DNA from: Closterium sp. NIES-65
Taxonomy: Eukaryota > Streptophyta > Zygnematophyceae > Desmidiales > Closteriaceae
NCBI GenBank assembly: GCA_948144175.1
Contig: CANXME010002528.1
Location: 248,001 to 312,000 of the forward strand
DNA length: 64,000 nucleotides
Direction: 5' to 3'
Of the stretch, positions 55,363 through 64,000 are shown one piece after another. Each line of letters begins with the position of its first letter. Within the stretch, counting starts at the first letter, position 1. A program made the position numbers and the translations under genes. The notes under the pieces are model-generated. The model saw nothing but the letters and a program-made list of their open reading frames with translations, made no database searches and was not told the origin of the DNA.

Positions 55363-55862
55363 GCGTTGCCCCGCGCACGCCCTGCCTTGCCCCGCGTCGC
55401 GCTGCCTAGCGCATGCCCTGCCCTGCCCTGCCTGGCGTCACCCTGCGCCAGCGCCCTGCCCTGCGCCGGCGCCCTGCCCTGCGCCAGCGCCCTGCCCTGT
55501 GCCATTGCCCTGCCCTGCGCCTGCGCCCTGCCCTACGCCCGTGCTGCGGCCCTGCGCGTCGCGCCCTACGGCAGCCTGACCGTCGTGCGCTGCTGCCCCG
55601 CACATCGCGCTCTGCCGCAGCCCGCGCGTCGCACCGTAAGGCAGCCCACGAGTCGCGCGCTGCTGCCTCGCGTGTCGCGCTCTGCTGCAGCCCGCGCGTC
55701 GCGCCCTCAGGCAGCCCATCGCGTCACGCTCTGCTGCCCCTCGCGTCACGCGCTGCTGCAGCCTGCGCCAGCGCCGTGCTAAACCCTAAATAAAATTAAA
55801 TAATTATTTTAATGAATAATGAAAAAAAAACCCTAGGTGCTTCTGCCCTATAAGCTATTCCG
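55363..55862 (+). repeat. Cop-A5 leader with C-rich 18-bp repeat
   Basis: 55440-55540 is a regular 18-bp unit GCGCCCTGCCCTGCGCCA; around it to 55780 are looser CCTGC/GCGTCGCGC repeats. A short AT-rich stretch (55785-55835) precedes gag-like coding sequence. Confidence 0.8.
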
Positions 55863-57787
55863 TGCTGCTGCCCTATTGTGGTCGCGCGCCGCCCTGCTGC
55901 TCTTACTGCTGCTGCCGCTACTCCTGCTACTGCCTTCACTCCATACTACCCTAGAGGTCGCGCTCCTCCTAGCTTGCCCGCCATGACTTCCCTTTGTCGT
56001 ACCGGTGGGAGTGGTGACGGCGGTGGTGGCAGCAGTGGGAGTGGTGGCGGCCGTAGTAGCGGTCACTGTGGCGCTGTTGGGTGCGGAGTGTCTGGCGGTG
56101 GCCAGATGCAGCTACGGCGGCGTCCGACCCTTACACCCCGGCAGCTTCGTGAGTGGCTTTACCAGCGTGGGCCGTCTCCGAGTCCGGGTCGCTGCCCGTA
56201 CGTCATTCGCACAGGTCGTCGAGCTGGTGAGACCTGTGGGACACCTGGACGCGCACAGTCCCGCTGCTTCGCCTATTTGAGTGACGCCTGTCGCACAGAG
56301 TTTGGCGACGAGGCTGAGATCCCACCCTGGCTTGAGTTGCTTAGGTCGGGCGTTGCTGTATTTGCTTTAGACTATGACGCCATCCTTACTGCCATGTCTG
56401 CTTTGCCTGGTGGTGCTGAGCGTGACTGTCACCTGTGCGTGCAGTACGACCCCGGTATAGAGGTTGCTGCTCAAGGTGCTAGTGAGGCTTCTGCCTTAGG
56501 TGCTAGCGAGTCTGCTTCCTCAGGTACTGCGCCTGCTGAGGCCTTGCACACCTTCACGCTTGACTCAGGTGCTTCCCGCTGTTTTTTTCGTGACGATACT
56601 GCACTCACACCACTCACTGCACCTGTTGCAGTCTCTCTGGCTGACCCCTCAGGGGGCACAGTTCTTGCACGGTCCACCACTGTGCTTCCATGCCCGGCGG
56701 TTCCGTCTGGCTCACTGACAGGCTTCCACCTCCCCTCGTTCTCTATGAATTTGGTGAGCAACGCAGTTCTCCAGGACCAGTGGGTTGACACCTTTACCCT
56801 TGGAGGATAGCGTGTGGGGATCTGTACGTGCTCCCGGACCGGCCGCCACCTGGCCACATTTACTCGTCGGCCAGGGTCGAGTCTTTACACGCTGACGACT
56901 GCGCCTCCTCAGGTAGCTGCTACTAGTTAGGTGCCTGCGTCAGTTCAGGTAGCCTCCCCTTGTGAGTGTCGCTCCCTGTCGCACCAGACTCTTCTCTGGC
57001 ACCAACGTCTGGGTCACCCCTCCTTGCCACGTCTACGTGGCATGCACCGTCGCCTCCTTGTATCTGGTCTTCCCAGGTCTCTCCCTCCCCTCCCTGCCTC
57101 GCCTGCGCCGCCCTGCCTTCCTTGCTGCCTTCCTCGGCAGTGCGCCGCTCCTCACTCCTCGTTTCCTTCGACAGAGGCTCCTCTGCAAACCCTCCACCTG
57201 GACGTGTGGGGCCCAGGCCGCGTTCGTGGACAGGGCGGTGAGCAGTACTTTCTGCTGGTTGTCGACGACTACTCGCGGTACACCACGGTCTTCCCCTTGC
57301 GCACCAAGGGTGAGGTCCCTACTGTCCTGATCCCTTGGATCCAAGCAGTTCGTCTCCGGCTCCGTTGCAGGTTCTGCCAGAACCTTCTTGTCCTGCGTCT
57401 GCACTCTGACAGAGGTGGTGAGTTCACGTCCGACCTCTTGCGGGCCTTCCGTCAGGGGGAGGGCATCGAGCAGTCGTTCACGCTTGCGGGCTCACCACAG
57501 CAAAATGGGGTTGCTGAGCGCCGCATTGGCTTAGTCATGGAGGTCGCTCGTACCTCCTTGATTCATGCGGCGGCTCCCCATTTTCTGTGGCCGTTTGGGT
57601 CCGGTTGCCGCGCAGCAGCTCAACCTCTGGCCCCGTGTCTCCTTACCGGAGACCTCGCCCACACTGCGTTGGACGGGGGATTGGCGATGCGTCGCGTTTC
57701 CGGGTCTGAGGTGCTCGTGCCCTTGTCCGTGATACGTCTGCGGACAAGCTCTCCTCCTGCACCACCCCCTGTGTCTTCCTTGGCTTG
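55863..57787 (+). pseudogene. Cop-A5 gag C-end, protease, integrase
   Basis: The gag N-terminal core (VLTFDAEG in A2/A3) is absent; the open frame begins in the Gly/Ser-rich tail. The Cys/His module follows at 56190-56275 (CPYVIRTGRRAGETC, then C-F-A-Y-L-S-D-A-C; the His is missing). Protease LHTFTLDSGASRCFF is near 56550. Stops occur at 56807 and 56926. Pre-integrase LLWHQRLGHPSLPRL starts near 56995, integrase HLDVWGPGR, LHSDRGGEFTS, QNGVAERRIG. Homology ends near FLGL (57787), where Gyp-2 begins. Confidence 0.85.
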
Positions 57788-57804
57788 GAGAGGAGCTTTT
57801 CTCC

Positions 57805-60800
57805 ATGCAGCCTAGGCCAGCTGGTTGTCCAGGAGCAAACAGTGGAACCACGGTGTGTACTGAATATTGGGATGTACCCTATGATCCTATTAATGAGACT
57901 ATTTTTGGGTACTCCGAGCAACGCTCACCACTCCTGCTCGAGGTGATCTGCAATGGACAGCGCCTCCAAGCACTCGTGGACAGCGGGGCGTCGCACAGCG
58001 TCTATGACAAAAAGGCAATCGATCGACTCGGAGGTGAAATCAAGTCCTCAAGCTTCTCTGCAACGATGGTGGATGGCAGTAAGCTACCTATCTACGGGGA
58101 AACACGGTTACTACTCCAGATTGGACCCCTTCGATGGAAGCCTGCTCTCCCCGTCACAAATATCAAAGGACTCGACGTAATCTTCGGGAGAGACTTTCTT
58201 AAAAAGTTCAACCCCGAGATCAAGTGGGTTAACTGGACGGCCATCATCAACAACAACGGGAGGAAAATCAGCCTTCCCAAATGGGACGACACGGGAAATA
58301 TTCCAGTCGAGACACTCGCACGCTTTGAAAAGGACGTCAAACGGACCACGGCGGGATTCATGGCGATAGTCAACGAAGCAGACAACGGAGAGAAGCAGAC
58401 CCAGGAACTTCCTCCAGCAATTAAGAAAATTCTTGAAGAGTTCCAGGACGTTCTCCCCGACGATTTACCTGATCAACTACCGCCATACCGAACACATCAA
58501 CACGAGATCGTAGAAGAGCCGGGGTCCAAGCCAACGTTCCGAGCACCATACCGGCTGAGCCCGACAGAGCTTCCCGATATGAAAAAACAAATAGAGTATC
58601 TCCTGGAGAAAGGGCTGATTCGACCATCGACTTCGCCGTACGGAGCTCCAGTTCTCTTCACTCCGAAGCCAGACGAAAGTCTGCGAATGTGCATCGACTA
58701 CCGAGTCTTGAACAAGCAGACTGTAAAAAATAAATACCCGATACCACGGATCGACGACTTACTCGATCAACTTCGCGGTGCTACGGTATTCTCCAAGCTC
58801 GACCTCAGATCGGGATACTGGCAAATTCGTATGGCGGACAACTCTATCCACAAAACCGCCTTTCGAACTCGGTATGGGTCATACGAGTATCTCGTGATGC
58901 CGTTCGGACTCACTAACGCACCAGCCACATTTCAGGCGGAAATGAACCACATTCTTCGGCCCCTTCTGGACGAGTGCGTGGTGGTATATTTGGACGATAT
59001 CATGATCTACTCGAAAGACATGAAGAAGCACGTTGAGCATCTGCGACGGGTGTTTGAAATTCTTCGACGAGAACGCTTCTACGTGAAACTATCCAAGAGC
59101 GAGTTTGCGTTGGAAAAAGTCCAGTTCCTTGGACATATGGTGAGCGCTCAAGGAGTTCACGTGGATCCTAAGAAGATCGAAGCAGTGCAAACGTGGAAGA
59201 CCCCTGAGAACGTGAAGGAGTTACAACAGTTCCTTGGATTCGCCAACTACTACAACCGGTTCGTACCGAACTACGCCAAGATTGCCGCACCATTAACGAA
59301 CCTGTTGAAGAAGAATACACCATATCAATGGGAGGCGAAGCACCAGGAAGCCGTGGAACAACTTAAAACCGCACTCACGTCCGCACCTGTCCTTATCCTG
59401 CCAGACCCTGAACTTGACTATGTCATCGAGGCCGATGCTAGCGATCAAGCAGTGGGCGCAGTACTCATGCAGGATCAAGGGAAGGGACTGCAACCCATTG
59501 CATACCTCAGTAAAAAACTTCACGGGGCAGAACTCAATTACCCCATCCATGACAAAGAGGCCCTCGCCATCGTCAACGCATTTAAGGCATGGAGGTGTTA
59601 TCTCGAAGGAAGAAAAACGACTGTCAACACCGACTACTACAGCCTCAAGTATCTGAAGACCCAACCAACACTCTCCAGGCGGCAGGTCCGGTGGATTGAC
59701 TTTCTCGAAACCCACTTCCATTACGACATAGTGTATAAGCCGGGGCACAAGAACAAGGCAGACGCACTCAGTCGCCCTGCACACGTTGCCGCCCTACAAG
59801 TCGATGGCATGAACCCACTTTTGAAGGGACTCTTCACGCATGGATACACCATCGACCCCGAAGTCTCTGTAGCAGGAAAGCGCCATCTTCTACATTGGGA
59901 TCAAGACATCGCATACCGCAAGGGATCCACAAAAATATGGGTACCTAATTACCCTCCTTTACGCCAGTTACTGCTCGAAGAATATCATGATGTTCTCTAC
60001 GCGGGCCACTTTGGTAGTAACAAGACGCTTGCCGGTATTGCGAAGCATTATTATTGGCCCCACATGGCGGATGACGTACAAAAATTCGTCACCTCGTGCG
60101 ACACATGCCAACGAATGAAGAGCAGCAAACAGAAGAAAGCAGGGTTACTACAGCCTCTTCCAGTCCCTGACCAGCCTTGGCAAGTGGTTAGCCTCGACTT
60201 CATCACCGGGTTACCACCTACCAAAGCTGGTTACGACGCCATTCTAGTCGTCATCGACAAATTCTCCAAAATGGGACACTTCATTCCGACACACACAACG
60301 GCTCGCACCGAGGAGACAGCGCAATTATTCTTCCGCTACGTCATCTCGCAACATGGCATTCCAACCACGCTGATCTCCGACAGAGACCCGAAATTCACGA
60401 GTAAATTCTGGAAGGAGCTCATGTCGCTCATGGGAACCAAACTCGCCATGTCATCAGCCTATCATCCCCAAACGGATGGTCAGACAGAGCGCCTCAACCA
60501 GATTGTCGAACAGCTTCTGCGAGCAGCGTGTAAGGGCGATATCTATAAATGGGATGCACACCTGACGGTTCTCGAGTTTGCGTATAACAACGCCACGCAC
60601 GCCGCAACAGGGCAAACTCCTTTCTTCCTCTGTTACGGTCGCAACCCACTCACGCCTCAGAAACCAACAGTACCCGCCACGGTGCAACCCGCACATGACT
60701 TCATTACCACTATGCACCAATTGTGGGAGCGCACGCATAAACGTCTTCTGACTATCCAGCAGCAACAAAAGAAGCTCGCTGATCGGAGTCGCAACGATCA

Positions 60801-61059
60801 TTCCATCAAGATTGGTGATCAAGTGCTTCTGGATACACGCAATCTCGACATTAGCCATCTTCCGTCTAAGCTCCGACCTCGCTTCTGCGGACCTTTTCTC
60901 GTCGAGGCGCAGGTCACTCCAGTAACCTTCCGCTTGCGTTTACCGGCTACCTGGAGAATTCACAATGCCTTCCATGTTCAACTTCTCAAGCCCTATCGGG
61001 ACCCAAAACACGGTCTTCAAAGGTCGCCAGCCGCCGCCGCCACTGCCAGTGATCGTTAA
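57805..61059 (+). CDS. Gyp-2 pol: protease, RT, RNase H, integrase (1084 codons)
   Basis: One uninterrupted frame. Protease [12 protein letters not shown] (about residues 57-68), then [13 protein letters not shown] from about residue 230 with [40 protein letters not shown] and YLDDIMIYS (about 395). RNase H begins [16 protein letters not shown] and ends KNKADALSR. Integrase: zinc domain ([20 protein letters not shown]), core Asp in [19 protein letters not shown] and Glu in [10 protein letters not shown], then a GPY/F-like end ([11 protein letters not shown]). All catalytic residues named are present. The ATG at 57805 is merely the first in frame; the true N-terminus (gag) is missing. Confidence 0.92.
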   Translation: MQPRPAGCPGANSGTTVCTEYWDVPYDPINETIFGYSEQRSPLLLEVICNGQRLQALVDSGASHSVYDKKAIDRLGGEIKSSSFSATMVDGSKLPIYGETRLLLQIGPLRWKPALPVTNIKGLDVIFGRDFLKKFNPEIKWVNWTAIINNNGRKISLPKWDDTGNIPVETLARFEKDVKRTTAGFMAIVNEADNGEKQTQELPPAIKKILEEFQDVLPDDLPDQLPPYRTHQHEIVEEPGSKPTFRAPYRLSPTELPDMKKQIEYLLEKGLIRPSTSPYGAPVLFTPKPDESLRMCIDYRVLNKQTVKNKYPIPRIDDLLDQLRGATVFSKLDLRSGYWQIRMADNSIHKTAFRTRYGSYEYLVMPFGLTNAPATFQAEMNHILRPLLDECVVVYLDDIMIYSKDMKKHVEHLRRVFEILRRERFYVKLSKSEFALEKVQFLGHMVSAQGVHVDPKKIEAVQTWKTPENVKELQQFLGFANYYNRFVPNYAKIAAPLTNLLKKNTPYQWEAKHQEAVEQLKTALTSAPVLILPDPELDYVIEADASDQAVGAVLMQDQGKGLQPIAYLSKKLHGAELNYPIHDKEALAIVNAFKAWRCYLEGRKTTVNTDYYSLKYLKTQPTLSRRQVRWIDFLETHFHYDIVYKPGHKNKADALSRPAHVAALQVDGMNPLLKGLFTHGYTIDPEVSVAGKRHLLHWDQDIAYRKGSTKIWVPNYPPLRQLLLEEYHDVLYAGHFGSNKTLAGIAKHYYWPHMADDVQKFVTSCDTCQRMKSSKQKKAGLLQPLPVPDQPWQVVSLDFITGLPPTKAGYDAILVVIDKFSKMGHFIPTHTTARTEETAQLFFRYVISQHGIPTTLISDRDPKFTSKFWKELMSLMGTKLAMSSAYHPQTDGQTERLNQIVEQLLRAACKGDIYKWDAHLTVLEFAYNNATHAATGQTPFFLCYGRNPLTPQKPTVPATVQPAHDFITTMHQLWERTHKRLLTIQQQQKKLADRSRNDHSIKIGDQVLLDTRNLDISHLPSKLRPRFCGPFLVEAQVTPVTFRLRLPATWRIHNAFHVQLLKPYRDPKHGLQRSPAAAATASDR

Positions 61060-61258
61060 TGGGGAACCCGAGTACAAAGTCGAAGCCGTTCTGGCGCACC
61101 GACGCCGACGTAGTGGCACCTTGGAGCTCTTGATTCGTTGGAAAGGCTATGATCCTTCCGAGGATACCTGGGTACCTGAACACGACATGGATAACGCCCG
61201 CCGTCCTCTCCAGGACTACCTTGTCAAGCAGGGTGTTACTTCTACCACCCAGCTTTGA
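61020..61258 (+). CDS. Gyp-2 chromodomain, shifted one frame from pol
   Basis: The frame ending at 61258 reads [20 protein letters not shown] then [19 protein letters not shown], a clear chromodomain of the kind fused to integrase C-ends in chromoviruses, where it guides insertion to chromatin. Here it is offset by one base from pol; the switch must lie near 61010-61040, next to a GCCGCCGCCGCC run. Probably an indel; a programmed shift is less likely. Confidence 0.82.
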
Positions 61259-61268
61259 GGGGGGGAAG

Positions 61269-61670
61269 TGTGAGAGGACGTCCCCGTTATAATATTTTCT
61301 CACTATTATATTTTTCCGTTATCCTATTCTCCCTTTTCTCCTCATTATTTTGGTCTTTATCTCATCTTTATCGGCCTGCTATTCTATTTTCTAGAGCCTT
61401 CTATTTATTTCTCTTATTTCCTACTTTTCCCACCGACATACCTATTATACGGCACCGACAGCGCCGACAGTGGTGTATACGGTGTAATCTGGGCGTAATC
61501 CCAAGTGCCAATAGCCTTGCGTGCTTGTGCGCACTTGTGATTGTAGTATCGGGAAGGGCGTGTTCCCGAAGGTTCGTTTTATCTCGTTTATCCTTGTATT
61601 TTCCGAGCATAAAAATGCCTTGTATTCAGTTTTAGTGACAAGTTTCGATTGAGAATTCGATCCTGTGACA
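61269..61670 (+). repeat. Gyp-2 3' LTR (right end tentative)
   Basis: Starts TGTGAGAGGACG directly after the PPT; ends CCTGTGACA at 61670 where Cop-A linker begins. An earlier GTGACA at 61635-61640 is an alternative end. TTATACGG and CATAAAAATG resemble promoter and terminator signals. Confidence 0.65.
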
Positions 61671-63785
61671 GAGGTGCTGTTGCTGGAGTCGCTGGAGCTG
61701 GAGGTTCTGGAGCTGCTGGAGGCGCTGGAGCTGGAGGTGCTGCTGCTGGAGTCACTAGAGCTGGAGGTGCTGCTGCTGGAGATGCTGGAGCTGGAGGTTC
61801 TGGAGCTGGTGGTGGTGCTGGAGCTGCTGGTGCTGATGGCGTTGCGCAGCCATGACTATTCTTTGCTCCGTCGTCTCCGTCGTCTCCACCACCGCCTGAC
61901 TCCGTGGTTCACCAGGTTTTTAGCCTCCCGTCGTCTACCGGTCTTCCGTTACAACCTGGCTCACCGCTACCTGCTCCTTCTCCTTACACTGAGCAACCAG
62001 GAGGTCTTGTTGAGCGTCGTGAGCCTGCGTCGCGTCCTATCTCGCCTATCCGCACTGGTCATCATGTTCCTCGTCCGCGTCCGCCGGCTGTCCCCGGAAC
62101 ACACCTCATGGCTCTGCGTCCGTCCTCTGCTCCGCAGTGTGTTCCTCTGCCGTCTCCTCCTGCGTCTTCTCTTCCTGTCGTTGCTGACCCTGAGTCCGAC
62201 CGGTTTCGTACTGAGCACCCTACTGTCATGCGTCTCCTAGCCACTGTTGTCATTGACCCGTCGTTTGAGTCTACTGCTGCATCTGCCTTAGTCGCTGAGC
62301 TTGTTGACTTTGCTGCTGCCTGTCGTCTAGACTACGCCGCTAGTCTTGTTCCTGAGTCTGAGTCGGCCTGTCCTCCATCCGTCGCGGGTGAGTGTGCTCT
62401 TGGCACAGACGTCCTTGAGGACAGGCAAGAGGACCTTGAGTGTCTTGCAGCCGCTGCGCCTCATCTCGTGGCCATGCTACTTGCCCCTGTGGGAGACCCT
62501 GATGCTCCAGACATCCCGACCCCGCGCTCTTACGCTAAGGCGATCGCGGGTGAGTACTCCTCTCATTGGCAGACAGCCATGGATGCAGAGATGGCATCTT
62601 GGAAGTCCACAGGCACTTACGTTGACGAGGTTCCCCCTCCTTGGGCGAACATCGTCGATGGCATGTCGATTTTCGGGGTGAAGCGGTCGCCAGGTTCTCC
62701 GCCTGTCTTCAAGGCTCGTTACGTTGCTCGAGGCTTCAGTCAGCGAGAGGGAGTTGACTTCTTCCATACCTTCTCCCCCACCCCGACGATGACCACTCTT
62801 CGGGTGCTGCTGCACGTTGCCGCTCAGCGTGACTACGAGCTTCACTCTCTTGACTTCAGCACATCCTTCCTACAGGGCAGCCTGCACGAGGAGATCTGGC
62901 TGCGCCGCCCACCTGGCTTCACTGGGTCGTTTCCTCCTGGTACCTAGTGGAGCCTCCGTCGACTAGTCTACGGTCTCCGCCAGGCGCCACGTGAGTGGCA
63001 CGACACACTGAGGACGACACTTGCGGCTCTTGGGTTTGCACCTTCCACTGCTGACCCGTCGCTGTTTCTGCGCACCGACACTTTGCTGCCGCCGTTCTAC
63101 ATCCTCGTATACGTTGACGACTTGGTCTTTGCCACTGATGACACTGAGGCCCTTGCCCTGCTGAAGTCGGAGCTGTAGAAGAGACACACGTGCACAGACC
63201 TGGGTGAGCTGCGCAGTTGCCTTGGCTTGTAGATCACCCGGGACAGAGCACGCCGCACCATCACACTGACTCAGTCACACATGGTGCAGCAGGTCCTTCA
63301 GCGCTTCAACTTCACCTGGTCCTCGGCACAGGCCACTCCTCTGGCTACAGGTCACTCGCTCTCAGCTCCATCTTCGGACGTGTCCGTAGAGCCCAGTGGT
63401 CCTTACCCAGAGCTAGTGGGCTGCCTCATGTACCTGATGACCTGCACTCGTCCTGACCTAGCGTACCCTCTTGGCCTTCTAGCTCGCTACGTGGCTCCTG
63501 GTAGGCACCGAAAGGTGCACATGGATGTTGCTAAGAGGGTACTGTGCTACTTGTGCAGTACATCGGGCATGGCGCTGGTGCTTGGAGGACGGGGCGACGT
63601 TGTCCTCACTGGGCACTCGGACGCTTCTTGGGTTGACAGCCTGGCTACGCAGCGGTCGTCACAGGGTTATACCTGCAGTCTTGGCTCTGGCTCTGTTTCT
63701 TGGCGGTCTACACGCTCGTCTTCTATTCTCAGCTCCAGTTGTGAGGCTGAGATCTACGCAACAGCCATGGCTGCACAGGAGTTAC
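61671..63785 (+). pseudogene. Cop-A5 linker, RT and RNase H
   Basis: Gly/Ala linker (GAGGSGAAGG-type) to 61855, a Pro/Ser-rich segment, then RT from about 62500 (HWQTAMDAEMASWKSTGTY, GVKRSPGSPP), YVDDLVFA near 63110 intact, and RNase H (GHSDASWVDS, CEAEIYA, MAAQEL). TAG stops occur at 62945, near 63177 and near 63229, at Gln/Trp positions in sister copies. RNase H ends at GAGTTAC (63785), where the Cop-A6 LTR starts. Confidence 0.88.
63781..63785. repeat. Predicted Cop-A6 target duplication GTTAC (left copy)
   Basis: The five bases before the LTR start at 63786; the partner copy would lie beyond the window. Confidence 0.6.
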
Positions 63786-64000
63786 TGTCAGAAAGGAGAA
63801 GTGTTTGCTCTAGGAAAGTGGTGGGTACAAGTAGGAAACCCTAAACTTACTGTACCCTATAGTAACTACCCCACTACATCCTAAACAAAAAGTAGAGTAT
63901 AAGTTGGACAAACCCCCATAGGAAAACTGGGGGAGAGCAAAGTGGGGGTCACAAGACCAGTCAAGAGAAACAAAGCAAGCTGAGGGTGGATCACAACTTC
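63786..64000 (-). mobile_element. Cop-A6: 3' LTR and 3' UTR, continues past the window
   Basis: LTR 63786-63910 (minus strand TGTCCAACTTAT to TTTCTGACA), PPT CCTATGGGGGTTT at 63911-63923, then 3' UTR shared with A2/A3 (GGTCACAAGACCAGTCAAG, GGGTGGATCACAAC). The coding body is outside. Confidence 0.88.

Larger units (their letters stand above)
57788..61670 (+). mobile_element. Gyp-2: 5'-truncated Ty3/Gypsy chromovirus with 3' LTR
   Basis: Begins abruptly inside Cop-A5 integrase, lacks 5' LTR, PBS and gag, and carries a nearly intact pol, a chromodomain, a PPT (GGGGGGGAAG, 61259-61268) and a 3' LTR. No target duplication is seen. Between its ends Cop-A5 has lost the integrase C-end and much of the linker, so arrival was accompanied by deletion or the join arose by rearrangement. 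Confidence 0.85.
49074..63785 (+). mobile_element. Cop-A5: Copia element broken by hAT-2, Gyp-2 and Cop-A6
   Basis: Plus-strand member of family A. 5' LTR 49074-49205, PBS 49206-49217, leader start 49218-49303, then hAT-2. Removing hAT-2 at its CCTGCGTC duplication rejoins the leader to the C-rich repeat 55363-55780. Gag (partial), protease and integrase follow to about 57787; Gyp-2 replaces the integrase C-end and part of the linker; linker, RT and RNase H resume at about 61671. At 63786 the Cop-A6 LTR interrupts RNase H. The 3' end lies outside the window. Confidence 0.82.

Overview
This is a eukaryotic window, almost certainly from the green lineage and most likely an alga. The retrotransposon primer-binding sites match the plant initiator-Met tRNA 3' end (TGGTATCAGAGC and variants), the LTR elements are plant-style Ty1/Copia and Ty3/Gypsy chromovirus types, introns are short (about 85-170 bp) and GT-AG, and the one recognisable host gene is an inward-rectifier (Kir/KirBac-like) potassium channel, a family not expected in flowering plants. 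No bacterial operons, rRNA genes or CRISPR arrays are present. The species cannot be named from the sequence.

Names used here: Cop-A1 to A6 are copies of one short-LTR Copia family; Cop-B1 and B2 belong to a second Copia lineage; Gyp-1 and Gyp-2 are Gypsy elements; hAT-1 and hAT-2 are DNA transposons; TRIM-1 is a miniature LTR element.

Layout. 1-4824: unassigned DNA, a 492-bp CA microsatellite, and a Cop-B1 fragment abutting the truncated Cop-A1. 4825-10950: unassigned DNA, then Gyp-1 (5' LTR, PBS, decayed gag-pol), cut off in its integrase. 10951 to about 31260: Cop-B2 (minus strand). Its 5' LTR is split by two complete Cop-A elements, A2 (16143-23448) and A3 (23454-30337), lying side by side and sharing the same 5-bp target duplication GAAAG. 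31275-43157: a minus-strand Kir-like channel gene, cut at its 3' end by Cop-B2. Its introns are filled with minisatellites, and one of them holds hAT-1 (37480-42378, 8-bp TSD). 43158-49073: mostly unassigned. 49074 to the end: Cop-A5 (plus strand). Its leader is interrupted by hAT-2 (49304-55354, TIR CAGGGCTGACG, TSD CCTGCGTC), which in turn carries TRIM-1 (TSD GCCCC) and the non-autonomous Cop-A4 (TSD GACAT). Cop-A5 is further broken by Gyp-2 and, at 63786, by the 3' LTR of Cop-A6, which runs off the window.

How it works together. The window is a nest of insertions whose relative order can be read from target duplications. Most coding regions are decayed. The best preserved are the Gyp-2 pol, the hAT-2 transposase (apart from its inserts and one frameshift) and the hAT-1 transposase (one stop codon). 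Points of most interest are a TRIM whose LTR/PBS junction forms a tRNA-like fold with Pol III boxes, C-rich tandem-repeat leaders in four Cop-A copies, a non-zinc-knuckle Cys/His module in Cop-A gag, and Kir introns built from duplicated splice-junction sequences.
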